Shown: piece after piece, positions 31,841-38,547 of the stretch
How positions within the stretch are numbered: position 1 is the stretch's first letter
Layout of the letters: every line of letters begins with the position of its first letter
DNA from: a virus
IMG/VR virus record: IMGVR_UViG_3300010403_000012
Location: 1-43,231 of that record
Direction: 5' to 3' (one strand)
DNA length: 43,231 nucleotides
Made by a program: the position numbers and the translations under genes
Notes under the pieces: generated by a model
The model's database searches: none
Told to the model about the DNA's origin: nothing
The model's input: only the letters and a program-made list of their open reading frames with translations

Positions 31841-31947
31841 GAAGGACGAGCGCTGCGTTGGAGCGCTGGTCAGGGGGAAGAAGTGCGCGGGGCTATCTAT
31901 TCGACAGCATCCCCACGCTAGAGTCAGATAGTGCTGTCAGTGCGCAC
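31841..31947 (-). promoter_or_regulatory. Late leader region with repeats and pseudoknot potential
   Basis: The 107 bases between the Q-like gene and the terminator hold GAGCGCTG twice (31848-31855, 31861-31868), the palindrome AGTGCGCACT (31939-31948), and two crossing inverted repeats: CTATCT/AGATAG (31893-31898 with 31926-31931) and GACAGCA/TGCTGTC (31903-31909 with 31932-31938). In lambda the equivalent gap contains the late promoter and the Q utilisation site. I do not see a consensus sigma-70 promoter here, so the late promoter remains unplaced. Confidence 0.5.
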
Positions 31948-32373
31948 TTACGCGCAAGCCAAACTTCGTGCGCACGAATCCAGTTCACGTGAAACGTCCC
32001 CGGGCTCGCACGCGATGATGAATGCGTGCGCCGATTGCAAGTGATCCCAGTAGCGGCGCAGCGGCAAATTCATCATCGGGGCCTTCTGCTTGGCGTAGCC
32101 CGCAAAGAAGTAATGCGCCCACACGACGGCATATGGCGCCTCCATCTCATGGGTTGCGGCCATCTTGGCAAGCGCCACACTGACCAGTGTGTAGTCGAGT
32201 GGGTCATCGCTCACCAACAGCTTCGGCTTGAACGTGTGCTCACCTGCGCCAGGGCCTTCGATGATCAGCCGGCCCAACAACGACAGCGGCGGCCAGCCGT
32301 TGTGCGTGCCATAGACGAGCCAGCGCTTGTGCCGGCCCCACGTTTGGCACTGGTGGTCTACGGAATTGATCAT
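31948..32373 (-). CDS. Probable Q-like late transcription regulator
   Basis: A 141 aa protein: MINSVDHQCQTWGRHKRW at the start, then a sigma-region-4-like helix-turn-helix at the C-terminus (YAVVWAHYFFAGYAKQKAP...RYWDHLQSAHAFI). This arrangement is seen in Q-type antiterminators and related small phage regulators. It is the last gene of the leftward early operon, followed by a leader and then a terminator just ahead of the late genes, exactly where Q acts. ATG at 32373 overlaps the GIY-YIG stop (ATGA). The family call is tentative; position is the stronger argument. Confidence 0.5.
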   Translation of the reverse strand: MINSVDHQCQTWGRHKRWLVYGTHNGWPPLSLLGRLIIEGPGAGEHTFKPKLLVSDDPLDYTLVSVALAKMAATHEMEAPYAVVWAHYFFAGYAKQKAPMMNLPLRRYWDHLQSAHAFIIACEPGDVSRELDSCARSLACA

Positions 32374-32864
32374 TTTGCCTCCGACACGGCAGAAACCACC
32401 GCCTTGATGCACTTGGATTCCCACGATTCCCATGCAGCCTGTATTTCAGATTGGCTGGCATTGCGTGCTTTGAGAGCCCGCATGGTTTCTGCCCACTCCG
32501 AATGCAATGGCTCGCTCCAATCGTTGGCAGCCTTTGGGTATGCGCTGCAGCTTCTGCCCTTGCTGAGATTCGTTAGGGTGCTCATCCCGCGCTTGGCAAT
32601 TCGCACTTTCTCGTAAGCGAAGGCGTCGTCTTCGTCCTCGAACCACGCCACCAGCTTGGTAGTGACTTCAAAGCCCGCTTCGATGATTGCGCGGATGCGT
32701 TCGGCCTTCTTGCCAATGCCGCCATTTTTGGCATCGTTGACGTGCGAATCGCAGCGATTGCCCTTGCCCTTGCCTACGTAGAACACAGAGCCGTCTCGAG
32801 GGTCGATCAGCTCGTACACGTAAAAACCCCAGGATCTGCAAGCGTCGTCTACCCAGGCGATCAT
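32370..32864 (-). CDS. GIY-YIG domain protein (LEM-3-like)
   Basis: A 164 aa protein with FYVYELIDPRDGSVFYVGKG (residues 14-33), the LEM-3-like version of GIY-YIG in which GIY is replaced by YVY and YIG by YVG, followed by KGNR with the conserved Arg. This fold cuts DNA in homing, repair and anti-phage settings. The C-terminal half is helical and charged. It could be a selfish endonuclease, a Holliday-junction or repair nuclease. A perfect dyad lies about 60 bases upstream. Confidence 0.75.
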   Translation of the reverse strand: MIAWVDDACRSWGFYVYELIDPRDGSVFYVGKGKGNRCDSHVNDAKNGGIGKKAERIRAIIEAGFEVTTKLVAWFEDEDDAFAYEKVRIAKRGMSTLTNLSKGRSCSAYPKAANDWSEPLHSEWAETMRALKARNASQSEIQAAWESWESKCIKAVVSAVSEAK

Positions 32865-32924
32865 AGGTACCTCTCAGATATCGCGTTAAAGCTGCGTGTA
32901 TTGGCGTAGGAGCGGCGATTGGCA

Positions 32925-32943
32925 TATACCCCCATGGGGTATA
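32925..32943. promoter_or_regulatory. TATACCCC/GGGGTATA dyad, candidate operator
   Basis: A perfect 8-bp inverted repeat with a 3-base centre lies in the 106-base gap upstream of the GIY-YIG gene. It is not followed by a T-run on either strand, so it is not a plain terminator. The shape TACCC-spacer-GGGTA resembles operators of the CsoR/FrmR/CstR repressor family. The likeness is to a general pattern, not a proven site. Confidence 0.5.
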
Positions 32944-32970
32944 GCTGGGTGGTTGTTAGGCGCGGCTTGC

Positions 32971-33210
32971 TCATACCGCCTCGCCTGGCGTAGTGGGCGC
33001 AGCCGTCGCGGCAGGCGCATCCGGTGGCGGGGGGAGGGGTTGCCAGGCGACGGCTTCGTAGTAGCGGCTGGGCCAGATGAACTTGCCATTGCTTTTTTCC
33101 GCGATCGTTACCTGCGTTCGGCGCTGCCTACCGTGGAATAGGTAGCTGACCAATACGCGCTCGCCTTCAGGCGCCGTGGCTATCGGTTGCCAGCCGTTAC
33201 CGCCACTCAT
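32971..33210 (-). CDS. DUF551-like small protein
   Basis: A 79 aa protein with WQPIATAPEGERVLVSYLF, the motif of the DUF551 group common in phages, then a basic strand and YYEAVAWQPLPPPPDAP at the C-terminus. ATG at 33210 overlaps the upstream stop (ATGA). Function unknown. Confidence 0.7.
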   Translation of the reverse strand: MSGGNGWQPIATAPEGERVLVSYLFHGRQRRTQVTIAEKSNGKFIWPSRYYEAVAWQPLPPPPDAPAATAAPTTPGEAV

Positions 33211-33341
33211 CCCCCACCCCCACATGCGCTCGATGTGCAGTCCCCAGATCCTGCGCTGAGGATTTCGTCGTGCCGTTTTTCACGAGGTTGGGACCTAACA
33301 ACCTTTGGTTGGGACGGGCTATTTTTCGGCTCTGATTTCAC
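33207..33341 (-). CDS. Possible 44-residue protein
   Basis: GTG at 33341 has an AGGAG ribosome site 8 bases upstream and the frame runs to TGA at 33207, overlapping the DUF551 start (ATGA). The product is basic, ending in a short Cys/Gly tail (CTSSACGGGG). The frame stays open up to 33533, but that part is built from tandem repeats and gives an unnatural Arg/Thr-rich sequence, so I prefer the short form. Weak call. Confidence 0.4.
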   Translation of the reverse strand: MKSEPKNSPSQPKVVRSQPREKRHDEILSAGSGDCTSSACGGGG

Positions 33342-33385
33342 TGTTCTATCTCCTATAGTCCTTACCGTCCTAACCGTCCTATCTC
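33287..33385 (+). repeat. Iterated repeats next to the helicase gene
   Basis: Two repeat families lie here. TCCT-type 9-mers run in tandem from 33351 to 33385 (TCCTATAG, TCCTTACCG, TCCTAACCG, TCCTATCTC). GTTGGGAC occurs at 33287-33294 and 33308-33315, with a third copy at 33468-33475 and a near copy at 33511-33518. Most of the repeats lie in the 192-base non-coding gap between the VapE-type helicase gene and the next gene, the first two GTTGGGAC copies inside the possible 44-residue gene. Iterated sites beside a replication gene suggest an origin or a regulatory region. Confidence 0.45.
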
Positions 33386-33533
33386 TAGAAAGAGTTCTTA
33401 ATGAGATAAACGGTAGGTAATAGGCATTTGCTGGCCCCGTTATGGAAATGGGGGTTGAGGATGGGGAGTTGGGACGATTCGCAATCCAGGCGGCTGAATT
33501 GCCGATTTCGGTTGGGTCGTTGGGAGGGGTCAT
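33342..33533. other. Intergenic region downstream of helicase
   Basis: If the following gene starts at 33341, this 192-base stretch is non-coding. It carries the TCCT tandem repeats and two of the GTTGGGAC-type copies, a short CTCT/AGAG hairpin near 33383, and G-rich tracts around 33449-33474. No terminator with a T-run is seen. Confidence 0.45.
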
Positions 33534-34799
33534 TTATCGCGTCCCATCCTTGACGTAGGCCCAACGACGAATCCCATGCGTCTCTCGCCTGCTTCGACGC
33601 CATCCGAGGGCTTGAAGAGCCTTCGCAACGCGCATTTGTGCGGCTCTGTCCCAACGTCCCGTGGGTATGCCAAGGGCGTTCTGGAGGATGTCGTTGACCC
33701 CGAGTTCCGTCAGCGGCTCAGCCCGTTTGATCCAGTACGTCTCGCCGTGGTCTGACTTCGGTAGCTCGTGCACGTAGCGGTCGATGAGCTCCTCCCAGGC
33801 GTCGCCATGCCGGCGTGCTTCTGCCTGTTCGATTTGGTCGCCCATGGGGACGTCGTAGTGGAGCTCGCCGCGACGGACGCGTACGACGGCCTCGGCGAAT
33901 AGCTGATCGCGGTTCGCTTTCAGGTAGTCGATGTTCACGGTCTTGCAGACGAACGGCCAGAAGCGGCGGGCGCCTGTGACGTCACCGTTCCAGTCGCCTG
34001 TATTGTCCGTGGCTGCGAACACACACTGCCTTGGCCGCGTGACGGCGTGGCGCGCGTACTTCCTTCTGTACCGGTCCTCGCGGATCGTGATGAACGCTTT
34101 GATGTGCTCTAGGTCCCGCCCACGGAACGACGCCATGTCGGGGATTTCCCCTAACCAGCACCCCTCCATGACTTGGAGGAACTCCACATCACCGAACCCG
34201 CGCGGGAGGGAGACGTAGAACTCCCCGCCGAGGATCTCGAGCGACGTTGACTTCCGTATCCCTTGAGCGCCCTCGAGCACGGGGATCGTGTCCACCTGAC
34301 AGCCTGGGTAGAACGCCCTGCGCACCATAGACATAAGCCAGCACCGCCCTACGGCCTGGTGGTAGGCGTCGTACGGCGTGTCGTATGCGTCGGTGAGGAA
34401 GGTAGGCAGCCGCTCGATGCCGTCCCACATAAGGGCGTCGAGGTACTCCGTGAGGGGGTTCCGCCTCCGGTTCTGGAGGAAGGCTCGGAAGCCGTCGCGC
34501 ATGGCGGAGAGCGAGAGCTTGTGCCAGCTCAGCGTGCGCTGCAGGTGGACGAGGAGGCACGCGTCATCGTCGTCGGTCCACTCCCTCGGCCGCTCAGGTG
34601 CGCGCCAGGTGGTCAAGATCCGCTCGCGGAACGAGTCGTACCAGATGGTCTCGTCGTTGAACTCCTTGGACCCCTCCAGTACACGCGTCACGTTGTCCGC
34701 CGTTGCGAAGGGGCCGGACTTCGAGCAGTCCAATGCGTAGCGCTCCCACAGGATGGGTGGCGCCACAGTGGTCGGGAATTCCAAGACGTTTGTGCTCAC
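33534..34799 (-). CDS. VapE-type P-loop replication helicase
   Basis: A 421 aa protein of the virulence-associated E (VapE) family. Residues about 95-170 carry the conserved lead-in (NPLTEYLDALMWDGIERLPTFL), then Walker A EGAQGIRKST (176-185), later LGEIPDMASFRGRD with Walker B-like acidic residues and CVFAATDNTGDW. Such proteins serve as replicative helicases in phages lacking DnaB. No primase domain is seen; the protein is helicase-only in length. It is the main replication gene in this genome. Confidence 0.85.
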   Translation of the reverse strand: MSTNVLEFPTTVAPPILWERYALDCSKSGPFATADNVTRVLEGSKEFNDETIWYDSFRERILTTWRAPERPREWTDDDDACLLVHLQRTLSWHKLSLSAMRDGFRAFLQNRRRNPLTEYLDALMWDGIERLPTFLTDAYDTPYDAYHQAVGRCWLMSMVRRAFYPGCQVDTIPVLEGAQGIRKSTSLEILGGEFYVSLPRGFGDVEFLQVMEGCWLGEIPDMASFRGRDLEHIKAFITIREDRYRRKYARHAVTRPRQCVFAATDNTGDWNGDVTGARRFWPFVCKTVNIDYLKANRDQLFAEAVVRVRRGELHYDVPMGDQIEQAEARRHGDAWEELIDRYVHELPKSDHGETYWIKRAEPLTELGVNDILQNALGIPTGRWDRAAQMRVAKALQALGWRRSRRETHGIRRWAYVKDGTR

Positions 34800-35011
34800 G
34801 CGGCTCTCTGATCTTGGATGGGGGCGCTGCTGGCTGCGCTCGCGCGTTGCACGTCCGGAATGGCCTGCGGGATGTGTTTCAGCGCGGCGAGTTCAATAAC
34901 CGCAGCGAGCAGCAGCTTTGCGTCTGTGACTGATCCGCGCACGTCGTATTGAGCGAGGTTCACCAGCGCTTCGGCGTAGACGCGGGCGCGCTCGAGTTGC
35001 TTGAGGTTCAT
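34796..35011 (-). CDS. Small helical hypothetical protein
   Basis: A 71 aa helical protein (LKQLERARVYAEALVNLA...DAKLLLAAVIELAALKHIP) sitting between the DNA methyltransferase and the helicase with 4-base overlaps on both sides. Possibly a replication accessory; not recognised. Confidence 0.6.
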   Translation of the reverse strand: MNLKQLERARVYAEALVNLAQYDVRGSVTDAKLLLAAVIELAALKHIPQAIPDVQRASAASSAPIQDQRAA

Positions 35012-35517
35012 ACAACTACCTTGGCGCGCACGCCCTGCAGCTTGCTGGCTAGTAGCGCATCTCCCATCGTCTGGCCGTAGGCACAGAGCACGATGCCGAA
35101 TGGCGGCGTAGTCGTATTCCCATTGCCGTTCGCGCCGGGTCGCGAGCCGCGCTCGAAGTAGATCCTGCCCTTCAAGAAGAGCAGCGCATCAGCGGCGCGC
35201 ATATAGTCCTGAAAGTCGTGCGTCTCGGTGCGTGCTGGCATTAGGGCTATGCCATTGCCGTGCGCTACAAGGCGCTCATACCAGACGCGCTTGGATGAGA
35301 ACGGCGGGTTGAGCCACACAGTTCCGCTCCACGCGGCGGCCAGTCCGTTGTCGGCCTTTGTCAGATGCCGCTTCGCCGGGACCGTAGAGGGCGGCGATCC
35401 TGGGCTGCATGGATCAAGGTCGAACTCAACCGCAAGCGCGCGGAACATCCATGAGGGTGTGTACCACTCGTCGTTGTCATTGCTGACACCGGCAGTCTCG
35501 AATAAGACGGCGCTCAT
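35008..35517 (-). CDS. dam: Phage N-6-adenine DNA methyltransferase (Dam family)
   Basis: A 169 aa protein of the phage Dam family: EWYTP (17-21), a DPC motif (35-37), and the catalytic NPPFS (70-74), then ALLFLKGRIYF. It should transfer methyl from SAM to adenine in DNA, which can protect phage DNA from host restriction or tune gene expression. ATG at 35517 overlaps the preceding stop (ATGA). A frame of 359 residues continuing upstream lies inside two other genes and is not used. Confidence 0.88.
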   Translation of the reverse strand: MSAVLFETAGVSNDNDEWYTPSWMFRALAVEFDLDPCSPGSPPSTVPAKRHLTKADNGLAAAWSGTVWLNPPFSSKRVWYERLVAHGNGIALMPARTETHDFQDYMRAADALLFLKGRIYFERGSRPGANGNGNTTTPPFGIVLCAYGQTMGDALLASKLQGVRAKVVV

Positions 35518-35777
35518 GCTTTCTTCTCCTTCCCCCGCTCTCGATGCTCCCGATGCACCCACTTCTCCCCATATACCGCCTGGTGATACTCGAAGAACCG
35601 CAGGCACCGCTCCTTGCCATCGATCACAGCGCGGGAGCAGACAGCCATGGCCGCCATCATTTCCTCTATGGCGTCCCTCGCCTCCTCCGCATCCGGGCTG
35701 TCCGACACGGTGACGCCGAGGTCTCTGAGTCTTTCGACCAATCTGGCTAGATGCGGGGGGACGGCGTAGCGGCTCAT
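35514..35777 (-). CDS. Hypothetical helical protein
   Basis: An 87 aa charged helical protein (PHLARLVERLRDLGVTVSDS; EEARDAIEEMMAAMAV), ending in a basic run (HREHRERGKEKKA). ATG at 35777 overlaps the upstream stop (ATGA). Lies between the two methyltransferase-like genes. Not recognised. Confidence 0.6.
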   Translation of the reverse strand: MSRYAVPPHLARLVERLRDLGVTVSDSPDAEEARDAIEEMMAAMAVCSRAVIDGKERCLRFFEYHQAVYGEKWVHREHRERGKEKKA

Positions 35778-36397
35778 GCTGCGACCTCGATAGGCGTTGC
35801 AGTGCGCGCGATAGATAGCAGTACGTCTCGGAATTCGATGGGCGTTGCAGCCCGCTGCTTGGCGGACAGGCGTTGGCAAACTCCTGTGCGAACCGCCCTG
35901 CGCCTTTCCTCGGCAGAGTGGAAGCCCTCATCCATGCGCTCCTTCGTCCCGCACGTGCCCCACTTGAGCTCAGGCAACGCCACGCCGAACGCGTATAGCC
36001 AGGTGGCCTTGCGTGCGCGATGTCCGTAATGCCCCTGCTCCACGCAGCAAGTCCAACCGCCATGAAAGTCAGCCGGTATCCAGCCACCAGCGCGGGGAGG
36101 TTTGTTTAAGCCAAATGCTGTCCACGCATGCGATGCCTCGGGATGCTCAAGCACACCGCCCCAGGCTCTGACTGATGCGAGCGCGGCAGCAAAGCAGCCG
36201 TTGTCGTCGCCCTTCTGCCGTCGCACGCGCGCGGATGGGCCGCCGCTCCAATACCTACCCCAGCGCTCGCACGGCGGATGCGCAACCACTGGCCACGGGC
36301 CGGCGTACTTGCGCGCATCGCGCTCCACATCCCACGGGTCCACGCCATCAAGCCCGTAGTAGCAGCCGTTCGTCTGTACGTAGAGGGCGGCGATCAC
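35774..36397 (-). CDS. Conserved phage protein, C5-methyltransferase-like fragments
   Basis: A 207 aa protein found widely in phages. It has VVAHPPCERWGRYW (HPPC at 40-43) and GGVLEHPEASHAW (EHP at 84-86), which recall the catalytic PC motif and ENV motif of cytosine-5 DNA methyltransferases, but the SAM-binding FxGxG motif is not evident and the protein is short. A nucleic-acid or nucleotide-modifying role is possible. The Cys-rich end (GGWTCCVEQGHYGH) could bind metal. Confidence 0.6.
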   Translation of the reverse strand: MIAALYVQTNGCYYGLDGVDPWDVERDARKYAGPWPVVAHPPCERWGRYWSGGPSARVRRQKGDDNGCFAAALASVRAWGGVLEHPEASHAWTAFGLNKPPRAGGWIPADFHGGWTCCVEQGHYGHRARKATWLYAFGVALPELKWGTCGTKERMDEGFHSAEERRRAVRTGVCQRLSAKQRAATPIEFRDVLLSIARTATPIEVAA

Positions 36398-36891
36398 CTC
36401 TCATCCCCCTGCGCCCGCTGCAGCCAGCGCTGATAGACGGCGTCGGCGTCTTCCTGTGAGCGCACGCAGCCTGCGATGGCGTTGACGTCGCGTAGCTCCT
36501 CGATGCGGGCAAGCTGGTGCGGGGCGAGGCGGCCAGCCTCGGTCTTCCCCTCAAGCTCCGTGTAGATAGGCACGGTCTTGTTGAGCATCGCGGGTGTGAT
36601 AACGACCAGCGTGTAGCCGACTAAGTCTCCGGTCCCGTTTGGCCCGAGGCCGATAGGCATCATCGCGCCGCTAGATAGCTGCACCATGCCGCGACGGTTG
36701 CGGTACAGGACTCCGCGCTTGAGCGTGGCCCACATGGACTGCACGGACTTGACGACGCTGGTTTCCTTCTGCGTGCCGGTCTTGCGTGACGGCGCCTGCT
36801 CGATTTCGGTCTCGCCGCCCATGAACGCGAGCATGTTGCGCACGGAGCGGCGTGAGGGCTTGGTGGGGAAGCGGCGGGTGCGCGTGGTCAC
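36394..36891 (-). CDS. VRR-NUC-like nuclease
   Basis: A 165 aa protein with a VRR-NUC pattern: an N-terminal Glu-containing helix, RNRRGMVQL, GLGPNGTGDLVGY with the catalytic Asp, and YTELEGKTEAGRLAPHQLARI giving the E-x-K and Q of the PD-(D/E)XK-like core. Phage members act in replication and repair, for example on Holliday junctions or flaps. GTG at 36891 is chosen because it overlaps the stop of the small gene upstream (GTGA); a start inside at MLAFMGG is possible. Confidence 0.72.
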   Translation of the reverse strand: MTTRTRRFPTKPSRRSVRNMLAFMGGETEIEQAPSRKTGTQKETSVVKSVQSMWATLKRGVLYRNRRGMVQLSSGAMMPIGLGPNGTGDLVGYTLVVITPAMLNKTVPIYTELEGKTEAGRLAPHQLARIEELRDVNAIAGCVRSQEDADAVYQRWLQRAQGDER

Positions 36892-37022
36892 GTCTGGTAC
36901 TCCAGAATGAATCTGAAGTCTCGGCCAGTGCGCGCGTTGCGCAGGCGACATGCGGCATATCGGCGCCATCGGAAACGGCGCTGGCGGCGTAGCATGATGC
37001 GGTAGCGATATTTGAGGCGCAT
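36888..37022 (-). CDS. 44-residue Arg-rich protein
   Basis: ATG at 37022 (TGATG overlap with the preceding stop) to TGA at 36888, overlapping the VRR-NUC start. 44 aa with about a third Arg (LKYRYRIMLRRQRRFRWRRY). It may bind nucleic acid. The exact chain of start/stop overlaps on both sides supports translation despite its size. Confidence 0.5.
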   Translation of the reverse strand: MRLKYRYRIMLRRQRRFRWRRYAACRLRNARTGRDFRFILEYQT

Positions 37023-37123
37023 CACATCCACCCCGGCGGGTCATCGTTGTCTAACGCCAGCAGCAGGACCCAGAGGAGGATCACGCCGGTTAACACCCAG
37101 GCGATTGTTTTAGGGTCAAGCAT
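37022..37123 (-). CDS. 33-residue single-TM protein
   Basis: ATG at 37123 to TGA at 37022-37024 gives 33 aa: MLDPKTIAWVLTGVILLWVL is a clear transmembrane helix, followed by an acidic end (LDNDDPPGWM). GGAGCG lies upstream as a possible ribosome site. It overlaps the upstream Zn-finger gene by 8 bases and the next gene by one base. Confidence 0.5.
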   Translation of the reverse strand: MLDPKTIAWVLTGVILLWVLLLALDNDDPPGWM

Positions 37124-37364
37124 GGGTGCGCTCCTGAAGTGCTCGCCACAGCTCCCTCCCCACGAACCGCCCCAGCGGTGCCTGCTCAGCCCAGCGGGCG
37201 CGCAGCTTCACGCGATGGCGGCACTGGTAGTGGGCGCCGTCCTTCGTGACCCGGGACAACGGCCTATCGCACAGACGGCAGCGGACTACGAAGGGTATGG
37301 GGTCCCAGCGGTAGGCGGCTGATAGACGGGTAGGTAGATTGGCGGATGATGGGGAGAGCTTCAT
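37116..37364 (-). CDS. Small zinc-finger-like protein
   Basis: An 82 aa protein containing CRLCDRPLSR...YQCRHRV, a possible Cys/His zinc site around residues 29-47, between a polar N-terminus and a helical C-terminus. ATG at 37364 overlaps the HNH-like gene stop (ATGA). Not assigned to a family. Confidence 0.6.
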   Translation of the reverse strand: MKLSPSSANLPTRLSAAYRWDPIPFVVRCRLCDRPLSRVTKDGAHYQCRHRVKLRARWAEQAPLGRFVGRELWRALQERTHA

Positions 37365-37750
37365 GCTGCGGCCTTGGTGCGATGTTTGCGCCGAGCCGTA
37401 GCAGTCTTTTTTCCGCCAGGCGTCCAAGTTGCCGGACCGCGCAGGTAGTTGTGCGTGCGGCAAACTGGGACCACCTCCAATGGGCGATCGTATGAACGGT
37501 GCTCAAGAACTTGAGCACGGACTCGCTTCCCTTCTGCTTTGCAATCAACGCAAAACGACTCACACGCGCGCTTGATCTTGCCGTCTCGAATTGCGCGCAT
37601 CACCTTGTTGCATATCTTGCCCTTCAGGATGCGGTACTCAGCGTCGCAGTCAGCGCAATGAAGAGGCACCCTCCCGACCTGCTGAATGAAAAACACATCG
37701 CCGCATGCCCTGCACGCGCATTTGCGCTCTTTGATCGTGTAGCCCCTCAT
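37361..37750 (-). CDS. HNH-like zinc-binding protein
   Basis: A 129 aa protein with two CxxC ribbons (CRACG; CADCD), CVDCKAEGK, then LEHRSYDRPLEVVPVCRTHNYLRGP, which resembles an HNH/recombination-endonuclease VII-like metal site with His, Asp and Cys ligands. The C-terminus is basic. Such proteins occur beside CII and replication genes in many phages; nuclease activity is inferred, not certain. Confidence 0.62.
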   Translation of the reverse strand: MRGYTIKERKCACRACGDVFFIQQVGRVPLHCADCDAEYRILKGKICNKVMRAIRDGKIKRACESFCVDCKAEGKRVRAQVLEHRSYDRPLEVVPVCRTHNYLRGPATWTPGGKKTATARRKHRTKAAA

Positions 37751-38139
37751 CGGACCACCTTCAAACTGGCGCGCTCGTCTGCCTTCTCGATTCTGTCCAG
37801 CTTGCGGCTAACAACCTCCATGAGGTCTCGAACCTCGCGCCGGAGCGACTCTGCTTCGTCAGCGGGGCAAATCCACGTGATTTGATAGCCGAGTTGCTGC
37901 GCTTCGAAATCAACGGTTGCGGTAGACCCGCACTCATGCGCAAGGCGCTTGATCTGAAGCACCTCTTCCGGTGACAGCTTGTGAGGCTGGTCCGCGTTCA
38001 AGCAATTGCGCAGTTTCTGCGTCGCGTTCGTTTCCGACGGCCAAAGCCTCCCTGCCACGGTCTTGAACCCGCCTGCTGCGGCGATGTCAGCACCGATTGC
38101 ATCCGCGACTGAGTCATGGAACAAAATGCCCTGCTTCAT
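37747..38139 (-). CDS. cII: CII-like transcription regulator
   Basis: A 130 aa protein with a helix-turn-helix-type N-terminus (SVADAIGADIAAAGGFKTVAGRLWPSE in part), NADQPHKLSPEEVLQIKRLAHECG in the middle, and a C-terminal coiled coil (ESLRREVRDLMEVVSRKLDRIEKA), matching the phage CII regulatory family (Phage_CP76-like). It should activate lysogeny promoters as a multimer. It is the second gene after the Cro-like protein, the classical CII position. ATG at 38139 is chosen. Confidence 0.72.
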   Translation of the reverse strand: MKQGILFHDSVADAIGADIAAAGGFKTVAGRLWPSETNATQKLRNCLNADQPHKLSPEEVLQIKRLAHECGSTATVDFEAQQLGYQITWICPADEAESLRREVRDLMEVVSRKLDRIEKADERASLKVVR

Positions 38140-38296
38140 ATCTTTGATCCGTAAAGGTTGTTTTAGAAAAACAGGCACAAACAAGGCGAATGCCTAACCA
38201 TTCGTCCTATGAACAAACAAGAAAAATGCCTACGGGGATCGCCGGTTAAGTCGCATGCAAAAATCGACATGGGCGCCCTCCCCTCGCGGGTGGTAG
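38140..38296. promoter_or_regulatory. cro-cII intergenic region with direct repeats
   Basis: Two 20-base imperfect direct repeats, ACAAACAAGGCGAATGCCTA (38177-38196) and ACAAACAAGAAAAATGCCTA (38213-38232), are spaced 36 bases apart in a GC-poor gap. In lambda the promoter activated by CII lies between cro and cII and reads towards cI; the same place and orientation (plus strand) would suit these repeats. A nut-like or RNA-level role is the alternative. Confidence 0.5.
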
Positions 38297-38539
38297 TTAG
38301 GCAGCGGAGTCGTGTCGGAAGGTGTCAGGGCAAAGATCGAAGCGGCTCAGAACGCCATCCGTACTTTTCTCTATTGCAAGAGCCGCTTTTGCGGAGACGG
38401 GGCGAGTGCCGGCTATCCACTGGGACACCATCGCTTGGTGGACCCCGGCGAGCCGCCCAAATGCCGCTTGCTTTATTCCATGCGTCTCGAGATATCGAGC
38501 AATGAGCCAAGCGGGAGTGGCGGCAGCCTTACGTTTCAT
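38297..38539 (-). CDS. cro: Cro-like (YdaS-type) repressor
   Basis: An 80 aa protein with a helix-turn-helix of the YdaS/Cro type: WLIARYLETHGIKQAAFGRLAGVHQAMVSQWIAGTRPVSA. It is the first gene of the leftward early operon, divergent from the CI-like repressor, so it should repress the repressor's promoter and tune early transcription. Its ATG at 38539 lies only about 9 bases beyond the likely -10 box, so the message may be leaderless. Confidence 0.78.
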   Translation of the reverse strand: MKRKAAATPAWLIARYLETHGIKQAAFGRLAGVHQAMVSQWIAGTRPVSAKAALAIEKSTDGVLSRFDLCPDTFRHDSAA

Positions 38540-38547
38540 GACGCATA

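Noticed and set aside
32861-32940. 24-codon minus-strand frame ending in an ATGA overlap with the GIY-YIG gene
   Set aside because: It starts inside the TATACCCC dyad with no ribosome site; the dyad is better explained as an operator, and the frame is too short to support.
35518-36087. N-terminal extension of the Dam gene
   Set aside because: The frame is open but lies inside two other supported genes and is basic and unlike any methyltransferase. The ATGA start at 35517 is preferred.
38209-38505. Plus-strand frame across cro
   Set aside because: It is antisense to the recognisable Cro-like gene and contains no recognisable domain; its start lies in the cro-cII repeat region.
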